Origin: a virus
Length of the DNA stretch: 26,395 nucleotides
Reading direction: 5' to 3' (one strand)
Virus record (IMG/VR): IMGVR_UViG_3300025286_002664
Span: 1 to 26,395 of that record
The position numbers and the translations under genes were made by a program. The notes under the pieces are model-generated. The model had not been told where the DNA came from. It saw only the letters and a program-made list of their open reading frames with translations, and ran no database searches. This document shows, piece by piece, positions 1 through 7,620 of this stretch; position 1 is the first letter of the stretch, and every line of letters starts with the position of its first letter.

Positions 1-1
1 G

Positions 2-1858
2 GGTAGGGCGTTCCCTGATGAGGTAGCCAACGCTGCCAACAAGATTCTGGTGGAGGAAGGCCCTGCCAAGGGCAAACTAGCTCCTATCAGCAATACTATC
101 GACGCCTACAACAATCTGTATCGAGGATTCAGGGCCACACTGGACAACTCGGCCCTTGGCATTCAAGGATTGCTTGGCCTTGCCAATGACCAGAAGGCAT
201 ACAAGGCAGCTCTTGGTGTCAACTTCAGGGCATGGCAACGAGGTGGCGATGCAGCCCTGGGCCGGTTTCTCGTTGACTTTGATGATGCCACGAAGGCTGC
301 GAGCAGGCTGTCAGCCGATACATGGGGACGCTCCGGACTACGAGTAGGTGGTGCAGGAACCGAGTTCCAACTGGGTGGCCCTGGCACCATCGGACAGTTT
401 GTTGAACGTATCCCTGGTATCCGACAAGCTAACCGAGCTTTCGGCTTCTTTGGAGACTCCCTGCGCCTCCAGTGGGCAGATGACGAACTGGCTGCATTGA
501 TGCGGCAGACTGGTAAAGCAGCCGACGAGTTGTTGCAGGATGGCTCTGTGGAGAGCCTTGCTCGGACCATTAACGGGGCCACAGGATGGTCCCCCAGCCG
601 TACAGGTGGTCCAATTGGTGACCTGGTACTCTTTGCCCCACGGTTCCTGCAATCAAGGCTGGAGACTGCCGCACGGGCTGGTTTGAGCCTGCGCCCAGGA
701 GCCACCTTAGAGCAGCGGATGGCACGACGGTATCTGCTGAAACTCATTGGCTACGGCACAATGGTCACATTCGCAGCCAATGAAGCATTAGGCAATGACA
801 CCGATGTGCGACCCTTCGTCAAAGGTAGGCCCAACCCCAACTTCATGCGTATCCGCTTCGGTGGACAGGATTGGTCAGTCTTTGGCACATGGGACAGTCT
901 TGCTAAAGCTATCATGGTCACCGCACAGGGCAAGCCAGAACAGGCTCTCCGCACTATGAGTTCGGGTATTGTTGCCAACTCATGGGAGTGGCTATCTCAC
1001 GAGGACTTTGAGGGTCGCAGGGTAGACTTACGGGGCGACCCTCTCGGCTTTGGTGAGTGGATATTTCGTAGTCACAGCCCATTTGCATTCCAGGAACTGC
1101 CCTTCGCTGCCAAACAGTTGGCTGGTGGTGACCCTGCTGGTCTGGCCACTGTGTTCGGTGAAGCAGCAGGGGTAAAAGCCACACCACTGACAGGGACTGA
1201 ACGATTCTCGGGTGAGCTATTCGGGCAGGAGTTTGATGACTTGGAACCCCATCAGCAACGAGCAGTCAGCAAGCAGTTCCCTGGCCGCAATAGAGAATTA
1301 GCCGAGATATATGTACAGACCGATACCAATATCGACGGCTTGCTTCAGACGGCTCAAATGCTGGAACAGCAAGGATTGCCTCGTAATGATATACGGCGGT
1401 TCGTGAATGAGCAGTATAACAGCCTGCGGGACCAGGCATGGGGTGCCACGAAACAGCTACTCGGTCTGGATGATGAACGACGCAACATCGCAGACTTAGA
1501 TAGTCCTGACCCAGGCCGTAGGGCACGAGCAGAGTATCAGGAAATCATTAACGAGCATACCGTCGGTGAGCCAGGATCAGAGTTCATTATGTGGGATGCT
1601 GTGGATGCTGCTGTTAATCGCAAGTTGACAAGCAGGCAATGGACCAAGGAACAACATACTGGCATCATACGCAACCAGTATCTGTCCAGAGTGCCCTTCG
1701 AGTTGGTAGACAAATACTTCTACCCTAGCCGCCAGAAGCGTATTTTGGATGCGAACAATGCCCGGATCCGGCATCTGAAAACATTGGGCCTATGGGATGA
1801 ATTAAAAGATACATACGACGAAACATTCATCCCTGGCGCACAGGCGGGTAGACGATGA
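2..1858 (+). CDS. Large phage protein, possible polyvalent/ejection protein (5' end outside window)
   Basis: The reading frame is open from base 2 with no stop, so the gene begins upstream; 618 residues are visible. A GTG at 50 is in frame but is unlikely to be the true start. The visible part is soluble and mostly helical by composition. A stretch around residues 180-250 (numbered from the GTG) contains NGATGWSPSRTGG and LFAPRFLQSRLE, which resembles the C-terminal parts of phage large polyvalent or DarB-like proteins. That resemblance is from memory and weak. Its place just before scaffold and capsid genes suggests a virion protein that is co-injected or internal, but a portal-associated protein is also possible. 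The stop overlaps the next start by four bases (ATGA), implying translational coupling. Confidence 0.6.
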   Translation, partial: GRAFPDEVANAANKILVEEGPAKGKLAPISNTIDAYNNLYRGFRATLDNSALGIQGLLGLANDQKAYKAALGVNFRAWQRGGDAALGRFLVDFDDATKAASRLSADTWGRSGLRVGGAGTEFQLGGPGTIGQFVERIPGIRQANRAFGFFGDSLRLQWADDELAALMRQTGKAADELLQDGSVESLARTINGATGWSPSRTGGPIGDLVLFAPRFLQSRLETAARAGLSLRPGATLEQRMARRYLLKLIGYGTMVTFAANEALGNDTDVRPFVKGRPNPNFMRIRFGGQDWSVFGTWDSLAKAIMVTAQGKPEQALRTMSSGIVANSWEWLSHEDFEGRRVDLRGDPLGFGEWIFRSHSPFAFQELPFAAKQLAGGDPAGLATVFGEAAGVKATPLTGTERFSGELFGQEFDDLEPHQQRAVSKQFPGRNRELAEIYVQTDTNIDGLLQTAQMLEQQGLPRNDIRRFVNEQYNSLRDQAWGATKQLLGLDDERRNIADLDSPDPGRRARAEYQEIINEHTVGEPGSEFIMWDAVDAAVNRKLTSRQWTKEQHTGIIRNQYLSRVPFELVDKYFYPSRQKRILDANNARIRHLKTLGLWDELKDTYDETFIPGAQAGRR

Positions 1859-1989
1859 CTGAGGTACGCTGCCCCCATTGTGGTACAAAAATTGCTGAGA
1901 GGCTCGATGGAATCTTGACCTATCATTGTCCCAAGAAGTGGTGTGGTAAATGGTCCGTGATTGACAATCGTGTTAAAGTCGTTATATAG
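1855..1989 (+). CDS. Com-like small zinc-ribbon protein (44 aa)
   Basis: This 44-residue frame starts at an ATG that overlaps the stop of the upstream large gene (ATGA). It has two cysteine pairs, CPHC near residues 6-9 and CPKKWC near residues 25-30, the layout of a one-domain zinc ribbon. Size and layout recall the Com family (phage Mu Com activates translation of the mom DNA-modification gene), but no direct homology can be shown here. It may bind nucleic acid or simply be a structural accessory. A terminator follows it, so it is probably the last gene of its transcript. Confidence 0.6.
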   Translation: MTEVRCPHCGTKIAERLDGILTYHCPKKWCGKWSVIDNRVKVVI

Positions 1990-2034
1990 TCCTTAATTAG
2001 TTAACATAACTGCATAGTCCATGGTGTGCGCATA

Positions 2035-2062
2035 GGTCGCCTTGTAAAGGGCGGCCTTTTTT
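2035..2062 (+). terminator. Rho-independent terminator
   Basis: GGTCGCC (2035-2041) pairs with GGCGGCC (2050-2056), allowing one G-T pair, around an 8-base loop, and six T residues follow directly. It separates the upstream gene pair from the scaffold-capsid block. The scaffold ribosome binding site begins only a few bases after the T run. Partial read-through could set the ratio of the two blocks. No convincing promoter was seen between 1990 and 2074. Confidence 0.7.
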
Positions 2063-2074
2063 GTTGGGAGGCGT

Positions 2075-2827
2075 ATGACAACCAGGAAGGAAATCACAAC
2101 CGAAGTAGTAGACCTAGAATCGTCCTTTACCGATGCAGACGATTTCTCGGATGATGAGAATGATACTATCATCGAGGATGATACATCTACCGATGTAGAT
2201 GCTCCTCCTGTAGCAACAGGGGAATCTGCCACACCACTCGCTGATACCACGCCTGAAGCTACTCCTGAGCAGGTTCGGGCTGCACAACAGGATGAGCAGC
2301 GTCGGTTCCAACAGGAACGACAAAGACTACAACAACAACTCCAAGAACTGCAATGGCAAGAGTATGAGCGTGAGTATGTTTCTGCCCTTCAGCAGAGACA
2401 ACAACAGTGGACCGAGCAGGGGTTCTCTCCTGAAGAGGTCCAGCAGCATACCACCTCCTGGCAGCAGTTGGAGAATGGCAAACTAGAGGTGGCCCAACAA
2501 AAGCAGGCCATCGGTCAGTACGGCCAACTCATGGAAGCCGAAAGACGGGCCACTGAAGGCTACATCAAGATGTACATGGACCAGTACGGTGTAAGTCGTA
2601 ATGTTCTAGAGGGTGCCAAGTCTCCCTCTGAAATGGAGAACAAAGCCCTCAAGGCTCAGATGGCTGCGATGCGGCAAGAAAAGACTCCAGTGACCACACC
2701 CGATAACGGTGTCGGGACATCAACGACGGTCCCGAACAGAGAAGCCCGGTTGATTGCTTTGACCAACAAAATTGACCTCACCGATGCAGAGCATAGGGAA
2801 CTGGGTAAACTTACCGGCAACGGATAA
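2075..2827 (+). CDS. Putative capsid scaffold protein
   Basis: The gene encodes 250 residues and lies immediately 5' of the major capsid gene, the usual place for a phage scaffold. The first about 65 residues are strongly acidic (DADDFSDDEND, IIEDD). Residues about 70-165 are rich in Q, E and R with heptad-like spacing (QQDEQRRFQQERQRLQQQ), a predicted coiled coil. The C-terminal about 70 residues are polar and contain KALKAQMAAMRQEK. Acidic head, coiled-coil middle and charged tail are typical of scaffolds that assemble inside procapsids. GGGAGG sits close to the ATG. No protease domain was recognised. Confidence 0.75.
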   Translation: MTTRKEITTEVVDLESSFTDADDFSDDENDTIIEDDTSTDVDAPPVATGESATPLADTTPEATPEQVRAAQQDEQRRFQQERQRLQQQLQELQWQEYEREYVSALQQRQQQWTEQGFSPEEVQQHTTSWQQLENGKLEVAQQKQAIGQYGQLMEAERRATEGYIKMYMDQYGVSRNVLEGAKSPSEMENKALKAQMAAMRQEKTPVTTPDNGVGTSTTVPNREARLIALTNKIDLTDAEHRELGKLTGNG

Positions 2828-2844
2828 CCATAGGAGGATAAACC

Positions 2845-3717
2845 ATGGTCCAGACTGCAACTACAGGCGCAATCGAACGAGCATCCAAGGAAATGCTTGC
2901 ATCAGTGAGGTACACCATTGAGCATAATGCTCCGGTGTACGGAACTTGTATGCACGACCGCCTTGGTAAAGGCGAGGATACAGGTGTGTTCTTCAAGGTC
3001 GGCCAGATGGATATGGCAGATCTGGATGATGGCGTCGATATGGTGGATGAAGAAGATTTTGGTCTGACTGCCATCTCGGTGACCACTGCTGAAGTGGGTG
3101 CCAAAATCATCCTGACTGACAAGATGATGAGGCAGCAGACCAAGCTGAACTTCGCCACTGTTGGCCGACAAATGGGTGATGGGTACAAGCGCAAGAGGGA
3201 AACTGATGGCATCGCCTTGTTCGCATCCTTGAACGGGGGTACTACCTTTGGTGCTGCCGCTGCTGCCTTCAGTGCTGCGAATGCCACCTCTGTGGTCAGC
3301 ATCGCCAAGACGGACAAGATGGGTGATGACCTCGTCATCATTCAGCATCCCAACGCTGTGATGCGGCTGGCTCGTGACCTAACCACCATTGGTTCGGGTA
3401 CTCTACGTCCCATGCCCGACGGCTACTCGGCACGGCTGATGACCAAGGCATGGAAGGGCTACATGATATGGGATGCCCCTGTGTTTGAGACTGGAAATAT
3501 CGTCCGCGACTCAGCCGACGATGCCATCGGTGTCATCAAAGGCAAGGATGCCATCGGGTACCTGGAGTCCAAGACCTTCGGTTCTGAGAAAGAGCGTGAC
3601 GCTTCTCTCCGAGCTTGGGAAGTCAACTACGTAGCTGATTATGCCGTGTTTGAGAATGATGACACCCTGGGCGCACCCCTGACCTTCGATGCAGCCGACC
3701 CCAGCACCAGTGCATAA
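2845..3717 (+). CDS. Major capsid protein
   Basis: This 290-residue protein directly follows the scaffold gene and has the strongest ribosome binding site of the block (AGGAGG before the ATG). Its composition is that of an HK97-fold coat: a helical N-terminal segment (IERASKEMLASVRYTIEHNA), an extended charged region, LIVIQHPN-like core strands (DDLVIIQHPNAVMRLARD), then a C-terminal part with YLESKTFGSEKERDASLRAWEVNYVADYAVFE, which resembles the closing segment of many phage coats. Assignment rests on gene order, size and these segments, not on a database match. It should be the most abundant virion protein. Confidence 0.8.
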   Translation: MVQTATTGAIERASKEMLASVRYTIEHNAPVYGTCMHDRLGKGEDTGVFFKVGQMDMADLDDGVDMVDEEDFGLTAISVTTAEVGAKIILTDKMMRQQTKLNFATVGRQMGDGYKRKRETDGIALFASLNGGTTFGAAAAAFSAANATSVVSIAKTDKMGDDLVIIQHPNAVMRLARDLTTIGSGTLRPMPDGYSARLMTKAWKGYMIWDAPVFETGNIVRDSADDAIGVIKGKDAIGYLESKTFGSEKERDASLRAWEVNYVADYAVFENDDTLGAPLTFDAADPSTSA

Positions 3718-3733
3718 GTGAAAGGGATGATTG

Positions 3734-4138
3734 ATGCCGACAACCCTTAAAGAATGGCAGTCAACACAGAAGTTGAAGGCCCAAGCCAAGAGGCGTGGGA
3801 TAGCCATGGAGTTGTCCTACACTTCGGCCCCTACTGCCCAATGGTATCGGGCAGATGGAGTGCCCTTGCCCAATCTGTTGCCTGCTGACTTGTACCATCG
3901 AGAACAATACGAAGCCAAGGGTTGGAGTTTATTTCCACCTACTGTAAAACCGGATATATCATGGAAACCGGGAGTGATGGCAACACCATCCCCGCAACGA
4001 GCGGATGAAGAGGAACCTGCTATCACTCCAGCAGTTATTCCTCTTCATCCGCACCGATTCACCAGGGTGATGGGCAGTCCTTGTAAAGTACAGGGCTGCT
4101 CTGCCGTAAGGCAACGAGAGTTCGCCGCACGTAAGTGA
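3734..4138 (+). CDS. Hypothetical protein downstream of the capsid gene
   Basis: The frame encodes 134 residues from the ATG at 3734, which is preferred over an adjacent in-frame TTG at 3731 because AAGGGA lies at a normal distance upstream. I do not recognise the family. The N-terminus is basic and helical (LKEWQSTQKLKAQAKRRG). The C-terminus has a cysteine pair, PCKVQGC, possibly half of a metal site. The position after the capsid gene fits a minor head protein. The coding region contains a long perfect hairpin (4001-4052), which constrains part of the protein sequence. Confidence 0.6.
   Translation: MPTTLKEWQSTQKLKAQAKRRGIAMELSYTSAPTAQWYRADGVPLPNLLPADLYHREQYEAKGWSLFPPTVKPDISWKPGVMATPSPQRADEEEPAITPAVIPLHPHRFTRVMGSPCKVQGCSAVRQREFAARK
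4001..4052. repeat. Long perfect inverted repeat inside a coding region
   Basis: GCGGATGAAGAGGAA (4001-4015) and its exact reverse complement (4038-4052) form a 15-bp stem. Inside it, CTGC (4017-4020) can pair with GCAG (4031-4034), leaving a 10-base loop. There is no T run after it, so it is not a standard terminator. In the mRNA it could act as an RNase processing site or as a decay block separating the capsid message from downstream genes. Confidence 0.75.
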
Positions 4139-4223
4139 CCCAGAGGGTGTAACGATTGCCGAGCCCTAAATATCGGCGGTCGCAGGACGTACGAGCCTGT
4201 AATAGCTAAAGGAGAATAAGACG

Positions 4224-4970
4224 ATGTCATTCCCAGGATTCACTAATCTAGGAGCCGGTACCGAGAAAAAGACAGGTACCACCCAACGTTCCCCGCTTGG
4301 CAAAGAAGGATACATGTTCCCTGGCCGGTGGTTTGTATATGCTCAGGCTGGAGAAGCTGCTACCGTTGCCCTTCTTCAGACTACCCGAACCAACGTGGCC
4401 AACAACGACCTGGACTTGGCTCTTTCTGCGGCTGCTGCCGCTGGGGATACCACGGTCAGCCTGACCCTGGGTTCAACAGCCATTGTGGCTAATGAGTACC
4501 GGGACGGGTTCTTCTTCATCAATGATGCTGGAACCGAGCAGGGCCACCAGTACCTTATCAAGAGCCACCCTGCGGCTGCATCTGGTGCCAATGTGGTATT
4601 GACTTTTGCAGAGCCTGACGGATTGTCAGTGGCTCTCACCACTTCTGAGGAATGCGGAATCATCACCAGCGTAGGATTCGACTTTGTGGTGAACCCGACA
4701 ACCTTCACAGACGCCCCTCTGGGTGCTACCTGCGTCGATGTAGCCGACAATGCCTACGCATGGCTCCAGACTCGTGGACCTGGTATAGGTACTGCTGATG
4801 CGACAGCCCCTGCTGGTGGTCTGCCCATCGCAGCATCCAATGGTACTGCGGGAGCCTTCGAGGTGGACCTGGAAGATGGTACCGTTGAACTGCCTCACAT
4901 AGGGACCCAACGTGACACGGCCTCGGTTGATACCGAGTGTGCCCCAGTCATCTGGAAAATATCACCGTAA
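4224..4970 (+). CDS. Beta-rich virion protein (decoration or head-fibre type)
   Basis: The gene encodes 248 residues with a clear AAAGGAG ribosome binding site after an 85-base gap. The sequence is Ala, Thr, Val and Gly rich with alternating hydrophobic residues (DTTVSLTLGSTAIVANEYRDG, GANVVLTFAEPDG), typical of beta-sandwich virion surface proteins. Near the N-terminus it has PLGKEGYMFPGRWFVYAQAG. No catalytic motif is visible. By location it could be a capsid decoration protein or a head-tail joining protein. Its TAA shares a base with the ATG of the next gene. Confidence 0.65.
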   Translation: MSFPGFTNLGAGTEKKTGTTQRSPLGKEGYMFPGRWFVYAQAGEAATVALLQTTRTNVANNDLDLALSAAAAAGDTTVSLTLGSTAIVANEYRDGFFFINDAGTEQGHQYLIKSHPAAASGANVVLTFAEPDGLSVALTTSEECGIITSVGFDFVVNPTTFTDAPLGATCVDVADNAYAWLQTRGPGIGTADATAPAGGLPIAASNGTAGAFEVDLEDGTVELPHIGTQRDTASVDTECAPVIWKISP

Positions 4971-5311
4971 TGCTTGGCTACTGGATGTCTCCTGGGCCCG
5001 ATGGTGTGCGCCGGCAATACCGCTTTGTGCATCCTAAGACACTGCGTACCCAGGATGTGGTCTTTCAAGGCCCACCCTCGGACAACTGGGAGAAGGTTAT
5101 CAAGGCACGGGAACCGCATGCGCTCGTAGAACTGGCAGGTCCTAAGCCTGAGCAGCCACATGTAAGCCGCATGTACAACACAGCCAGGACAGCCTTCACC
5201 AACGATGTGTACAACGATCTCATCCTGACCGGCAAGGTAGAGCCTTGCCCAGACCCAGGCACAACCAAATACTTTTTCGAGAAGCCCGGTAGGGAACGAG
5301 GGCTATGGTAA
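4970..5311 (+). CDS. Small virion-block protein, possibly paralogous to the next gene
   Basis: The chosen start is the ATG at 4970, overlapping the upstream TAA by one base; a longer in-frame GTG start at 4937 would lie inside the previous gene. The 113 residues begin LGYWMSPGPDGVRRQYRFVHP. The next protein has a similar opening (GMW, then YRVIDP and a conserved V and G), so the two may be diverged copies. The C-terminal part (SRMYNTARTAFTNDVYNDLI) looks helical. It is unrecognised; adaptor, completion or chaperone roles are all possible from position alone. Confidence 0.6.
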   Translation: MLGYWMSPGPDGVRRQYRFVHPKTLRTQDVVFQGPPSDNWEKVIKAREPHALVELAGPKPEQPHVSRMYNTARTAFTNDVYNDLILTGKVEPCPDPGTTKYFFEKPGRERGLW

Positions 5312-5601
5312 GACCGCTGGTAGGCATGTGGGATGACCAGACTCGGTACAGGGTCATTGACCCCGTCTCGGGACGCTCTGAAGTGGTGACCATTATGGGC
5401 ACTGAAGAAGAGCTGAAAGACCCTCGGTTCCTAGAAGAGATTGAGCATTATGCCCAAGAGTCGGTGGCCAAAGGCTGGAAGAAGGTACGAGACAAGCCGC
5501 ACATGAACGACCAGCAGGTGAAAGAACTGCCCCATATACTGAGAGATATCAAGAGTTCCAAACGCTATAAGCGGGAGAACTTACATGGGAGGTGGTGGTA
5601 A
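5305..5601 (+). CDS. Small virion-block protein, partner of the preceding gene
   Basis: The gene encodes 98 residues and overlaps the previous gene by 7 bases. Its N-terminal about 30 residues (VGMWDDQTRYRVIDP, then SEVVTIMG) parallel those of the upstream protein. The rest is charged and helical (EELKDPRFLEEIEHYAQE, KELPHILRDIKSSKRYKR) and ends basic. No known domain was recognised. Tight coupling on both sides suggests that its product is needed in fixed ratio with the neighbours. Confidence 0.6.
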   Translation: MVRPLVGMWDDQTRYRVIDPVSGRSEVVTIMGTEEELKDPRFLEEIEHYAQESVAKGWKKVRDKPHMNDQQVKELPHILRDIKSSKRYKRENLHGRWW

Positions 5602-6365
5602 TGACAACTAGACTATCAGGTGATGGCGAAGTCCTTCGACTGGGGGACATCAATGAGTTCTGTGAGGTATTCTACGACAAGTCGGCAAACGCCGTTATTG
5701 TCCAGGCCCCTACGAGTGGTACAGATAATACGGCAGTAGATAGGGTCGTCATCAATGCGGGCGGCATCTTGCAATTCCCTGTTACTACCACCGGGTTGGT
5801 CAATGTGCGTCGGGATGATACGGCGACCACGGCATCCCTACGCCTCGAGCAAGACTCCACTGGAGATAGTGTTCTGGAATTCCTCCTAACAGGTGGAGCT
5901 GAGTGGGCCATCGGAGTTGATAATAGTGCGTCGGACACCTTTGTAATCAGCGCAGGCGGCGACTTGGGGACAGGCGATGAGGATGCTATACGCATCACCG
6001 ATGCTGCCCCGCCCGTGGCAACATATAATGCTACCCATCCGACAGGCACCTTCGACTATATCTGCGATGTCTGCGGCACCAACAACAGCGAACCCTTCGT
6101 ATGCCATGGAGAGCAGGCCCCATGGCACGACGATGTAGAATCTCTCAGTCTTGCTCTCCATGAGATGGATGGCATGAAGCCCCTGCATGAGATCCCGGCC
6201 ATGCAGCATCTAGCTAAAATCGGTGTACTAGACATGGTCCAGCACGATGATGGGCATGTGTGGACTGGTATCAATATGGCTGCTGCCCAGTGGTTCACAT
6301 GGTCGGGTATGCTTCAACTAGAGAACCGTATCAAAGAACTGGAAGCGCAGGTAGCATCTAAGTGA
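5601..6365 (+). CDS. Tail-fibre-like protein with a C-terminal zinc-binding segment
   Basis: The start is the ATG at 5601, which overlaps the upstream TAA and follows GGGAGG at good spacing; upstream in-frame GTG codons are less likely. Of 254 residues, the first about 120 are beta-rich and have the bead pattern of phage fibres (RVVINAGGILQFPVT, then EWAIGVDNSASDTFVIS). Residues about 152-176 contain CDVC, FVCHGEQ and PWH, a plausible zinc site. The end has a helix suited to trimeric coiled-coil packing (LQLENRIKELEAQV). A receptor-binding or baseplate role is inferred. A metal site in such a short fibre is unusual. Confidence 0.65.
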   Translation: MTTRLSGDGEVLRLGDINEFCEVFYDKSANAVIVQAPTSGTDNTAVDRVVINAGGILQFPVTTTGLVNVRRDDTATTASLRLEQDSTGDSVLEFLLTGGAEWAIGVDNSASDTFVISAGGDLGTGDEDAIRITDAAPPVATYNATHPTGTFDYICDVCGTNNSEPFVCHGEQAPWHDDVESLSLALHEMDGMKPLHEIPAMQHLAKIGVLDMVQHDDGHVWTGINMAAAQWFTWSGMLQLENRIKELEAQVASK

Positions 6366-6766
6366 CCATTGACCAGCAAAGGTTGCCAGGACAGAACATA
6401 CACGCTGGTGAGATACCAGAAGAAAAGTGGTTTCATGGGGACGATCTATGTGACTGCACCTTTCAGCGGATGGGATATTGGACCAATGCTCATCTAGCAC
6501 GAACCGTGCGGGTGCGAGTCTGCTGCATCTGGGCCAAGCTATATGCCCAGTTCCCCGAGTTGGTACAAGAGATACCTGCCTGGTTTGACGATAATGAGAA
6601 ACAGTACAAAATAGAGCCACTACCCTGGAACTCCGAAGATGAGGATATGCCTGCTGCTCTGTGGCACCGGCAACTCGCTGTTGAGACGGGCCTAGCACTG
6701 TGGCAGGTGCGACAACTGTATGCTGACCAGGAACCGCCTAAGAAGGTAGTCCCACATGGTAGGTAG
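6362..6766 (+). CDS. Hypothetical acidic virion-block protein
   Basis: The gene encodes 134 residues from a GTG start overlapping the upstream TGA (GTGA). The N-terminal half has HGDDLCDCTFQRMGYW and RVRVCCIWAKLYAQFPELVQ; its cysteines are not arranged as an obvious zinc site. The C-terminal half contains EDEDMPAALWHRQLAVETGLALWQVRQLY, likely helical. The family is not recognised. Position between a fibre and small structural proteins suggests an assembly or tail accessory role. The last 11 bases overlap the next gene. Confidence 0.55.
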   Translation: MTIDQQRLPGQNIHAGEIPEEKWFHGDDLCDCTFQRMGYWTNAHLARTVRVRVCCIWAKLYAQFPELVQEIPAWFDDNEKQYKIEPLPWNSEDEDMPAALWHRQLAVETGLALWQVRQLYADQEPPKKVVPHGR

Positions 6767-7292
6767 GGCACAAGGCTTTATGAGCATTGGGAAAAAGCTC
6801 ACCACAGTCAGCGTCACCAAGGCCTTGGCTGCGGCAGGTAACTATGGGGCTGCTGATGTCCTCTCCGAGAGTGCCTCCGCTGGTACTGCTTGGACCTTTA
6901 GTGCAGTGGTCTCAGAGAATGGCGGCTCAGGCAACATTGTGAAGGCGGTGGCCCTGTTTGAGACCACTGCACTGACCCCTGGGTTGACCCTCTTTCTGTT
7001 TAATGTAACCCCTACCAGTGCGGTGAATGACAACGTAGCCAATACTGCGGTACTCCATGCGGATGAAGCTAACTATCTTGGCCGTGTCACCTTCCCTGCC
7101 ATGGCTGACTTGGGGACTGGTGACTCTGAGGCTGTTGTGACACCATCCCTAGCCACTGGCAATCTACCCCTAGCCTTTACCTGTGCTGCGGCTGATAGTG
7201 CCATCTACGGGCTGGTTGTTACCAGAGATGCCATCACTGGGGAGACAGCCACAGATGACCTCATCATCAAACTGACAATCGAGGAATACTAA
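6756..7292 (+). CDS. Beta-rich minor virion protein
   Basis: The ATG at 6756 overlaps the previous gene; an internal ATG at 6780 (MSIGKKLTTV) is an alternative start with a modest ACAAGG upstream. The 178 residues are Ala, Thr and Val rich with beta-strand alternation (AWTFSAVVSENGG, NIVKAVALFETTAL, SAIYGLVVTRD). No enzyme motif is present. The pattern suggests a compact beta-sandwich of a tail or capsid surface protein. The exact function is unknown. Confidence 0.6.
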   Translation: MVGRAQGFMSIGKKLTTVSVTKALAAAGNYGAADVLSESASAGTAWTFSAVVSENGGSGNIVKAVALFETTALTPGLTLFLFNVTPTSAVNDNVANTAVLHADEANYLGRVTFPAMADLGTGDSEAVVTPSLATGNLPLAFTCAAADSAIYGLVVTRDAITGETATDDLIIKLTIEEY

Positions 7293-7534
7293 TGACCAAT
7301 GCAGATTTGGTAATCAACGTCGGGGATGCCGAGTTTAAGGAACTGATGCAGGACCCTGCCATCAAACTGCAAGCACTGAACCTTGCCCTGCGCCGCATGG
7401 TCCGAGAACGGGATCACATCATAGAAGAACTAGAACAGAATAAAAGTGCATTGACCAAGATGGTGGCAGAGGCAAAAACCACGACCAACGGTAATCAAAC
7501 TAAGGAGCCTGTCGATGCCAGTACACGGACCTAA
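7292..7534 (+). CDS. Small coiled-coil protein
   Basis: An 80-residue protein starts at an ATG sharing a base with the upstream stop (TAATG). Residues about 25-60 are strongly helical with heptad character (LALRRMVRERDHIIEELEQ). The C-terminus is a polar Thr/Asn-rich tail. It could be a tail or head chaperone, or a small structural oligomer. It is unrecognised. Its end overlaps the next, very small gene. Confidence 0.55.
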   Translation: MTNADLVINVGDAEFKELMQDPAIKLQALNLALRRMVRERDHIIEELEQNKSALTKMVAEAKTTTNGNQTKEPVDASTRT

Positions 7535-7607
7535 AGGTGATGTACATGGGCTGAAGGTAGCTCGTAAGGCCAAGAAAAAGAAGAAGATGGGGCGCAAGAC
7601 GAAGTAG
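7515..7607 (+). CDS. Very small Lys-rich basic protein (30 aa)
   Basis: A 30-residue frame starts at an ATG with a good AAGGAG sequence 7 bases upstream and stops at 7607, just before the ribosome binding site of the next gene. Ten Lys and two Arg residues include a run of five Lys (ARKAKKKKKMGRK). Tiny basic proteins of this kind occur in phage head-tail regions and could bind DNA or RNA. The ribosome binding site and snug fit between neighbours support it; the short length keeps doubt. Confidence 0.55.
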   Translation: MPVHGPKGDVHGLKVARKAKKKKKMGRKTK

Positions 7608-7620
7608 TGGAGGCACTTGA

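Noticed and set aside
163-747. Long open frame on the - strand opposite the first gene
   Set aside because: It is a mirror of a codon-biased coding region, lacks a ribosome binding site and reads as low-complexity Arg/Pro/Ser sequence.
7575-7592. A-rich Lys run as a possible programmed frameshift site
   Set aside because: The run has only five consecutive A residues and does not give a proper XXXYYYZ heptamer in the reading frame, and no downstream frame would make a sensible fusion.
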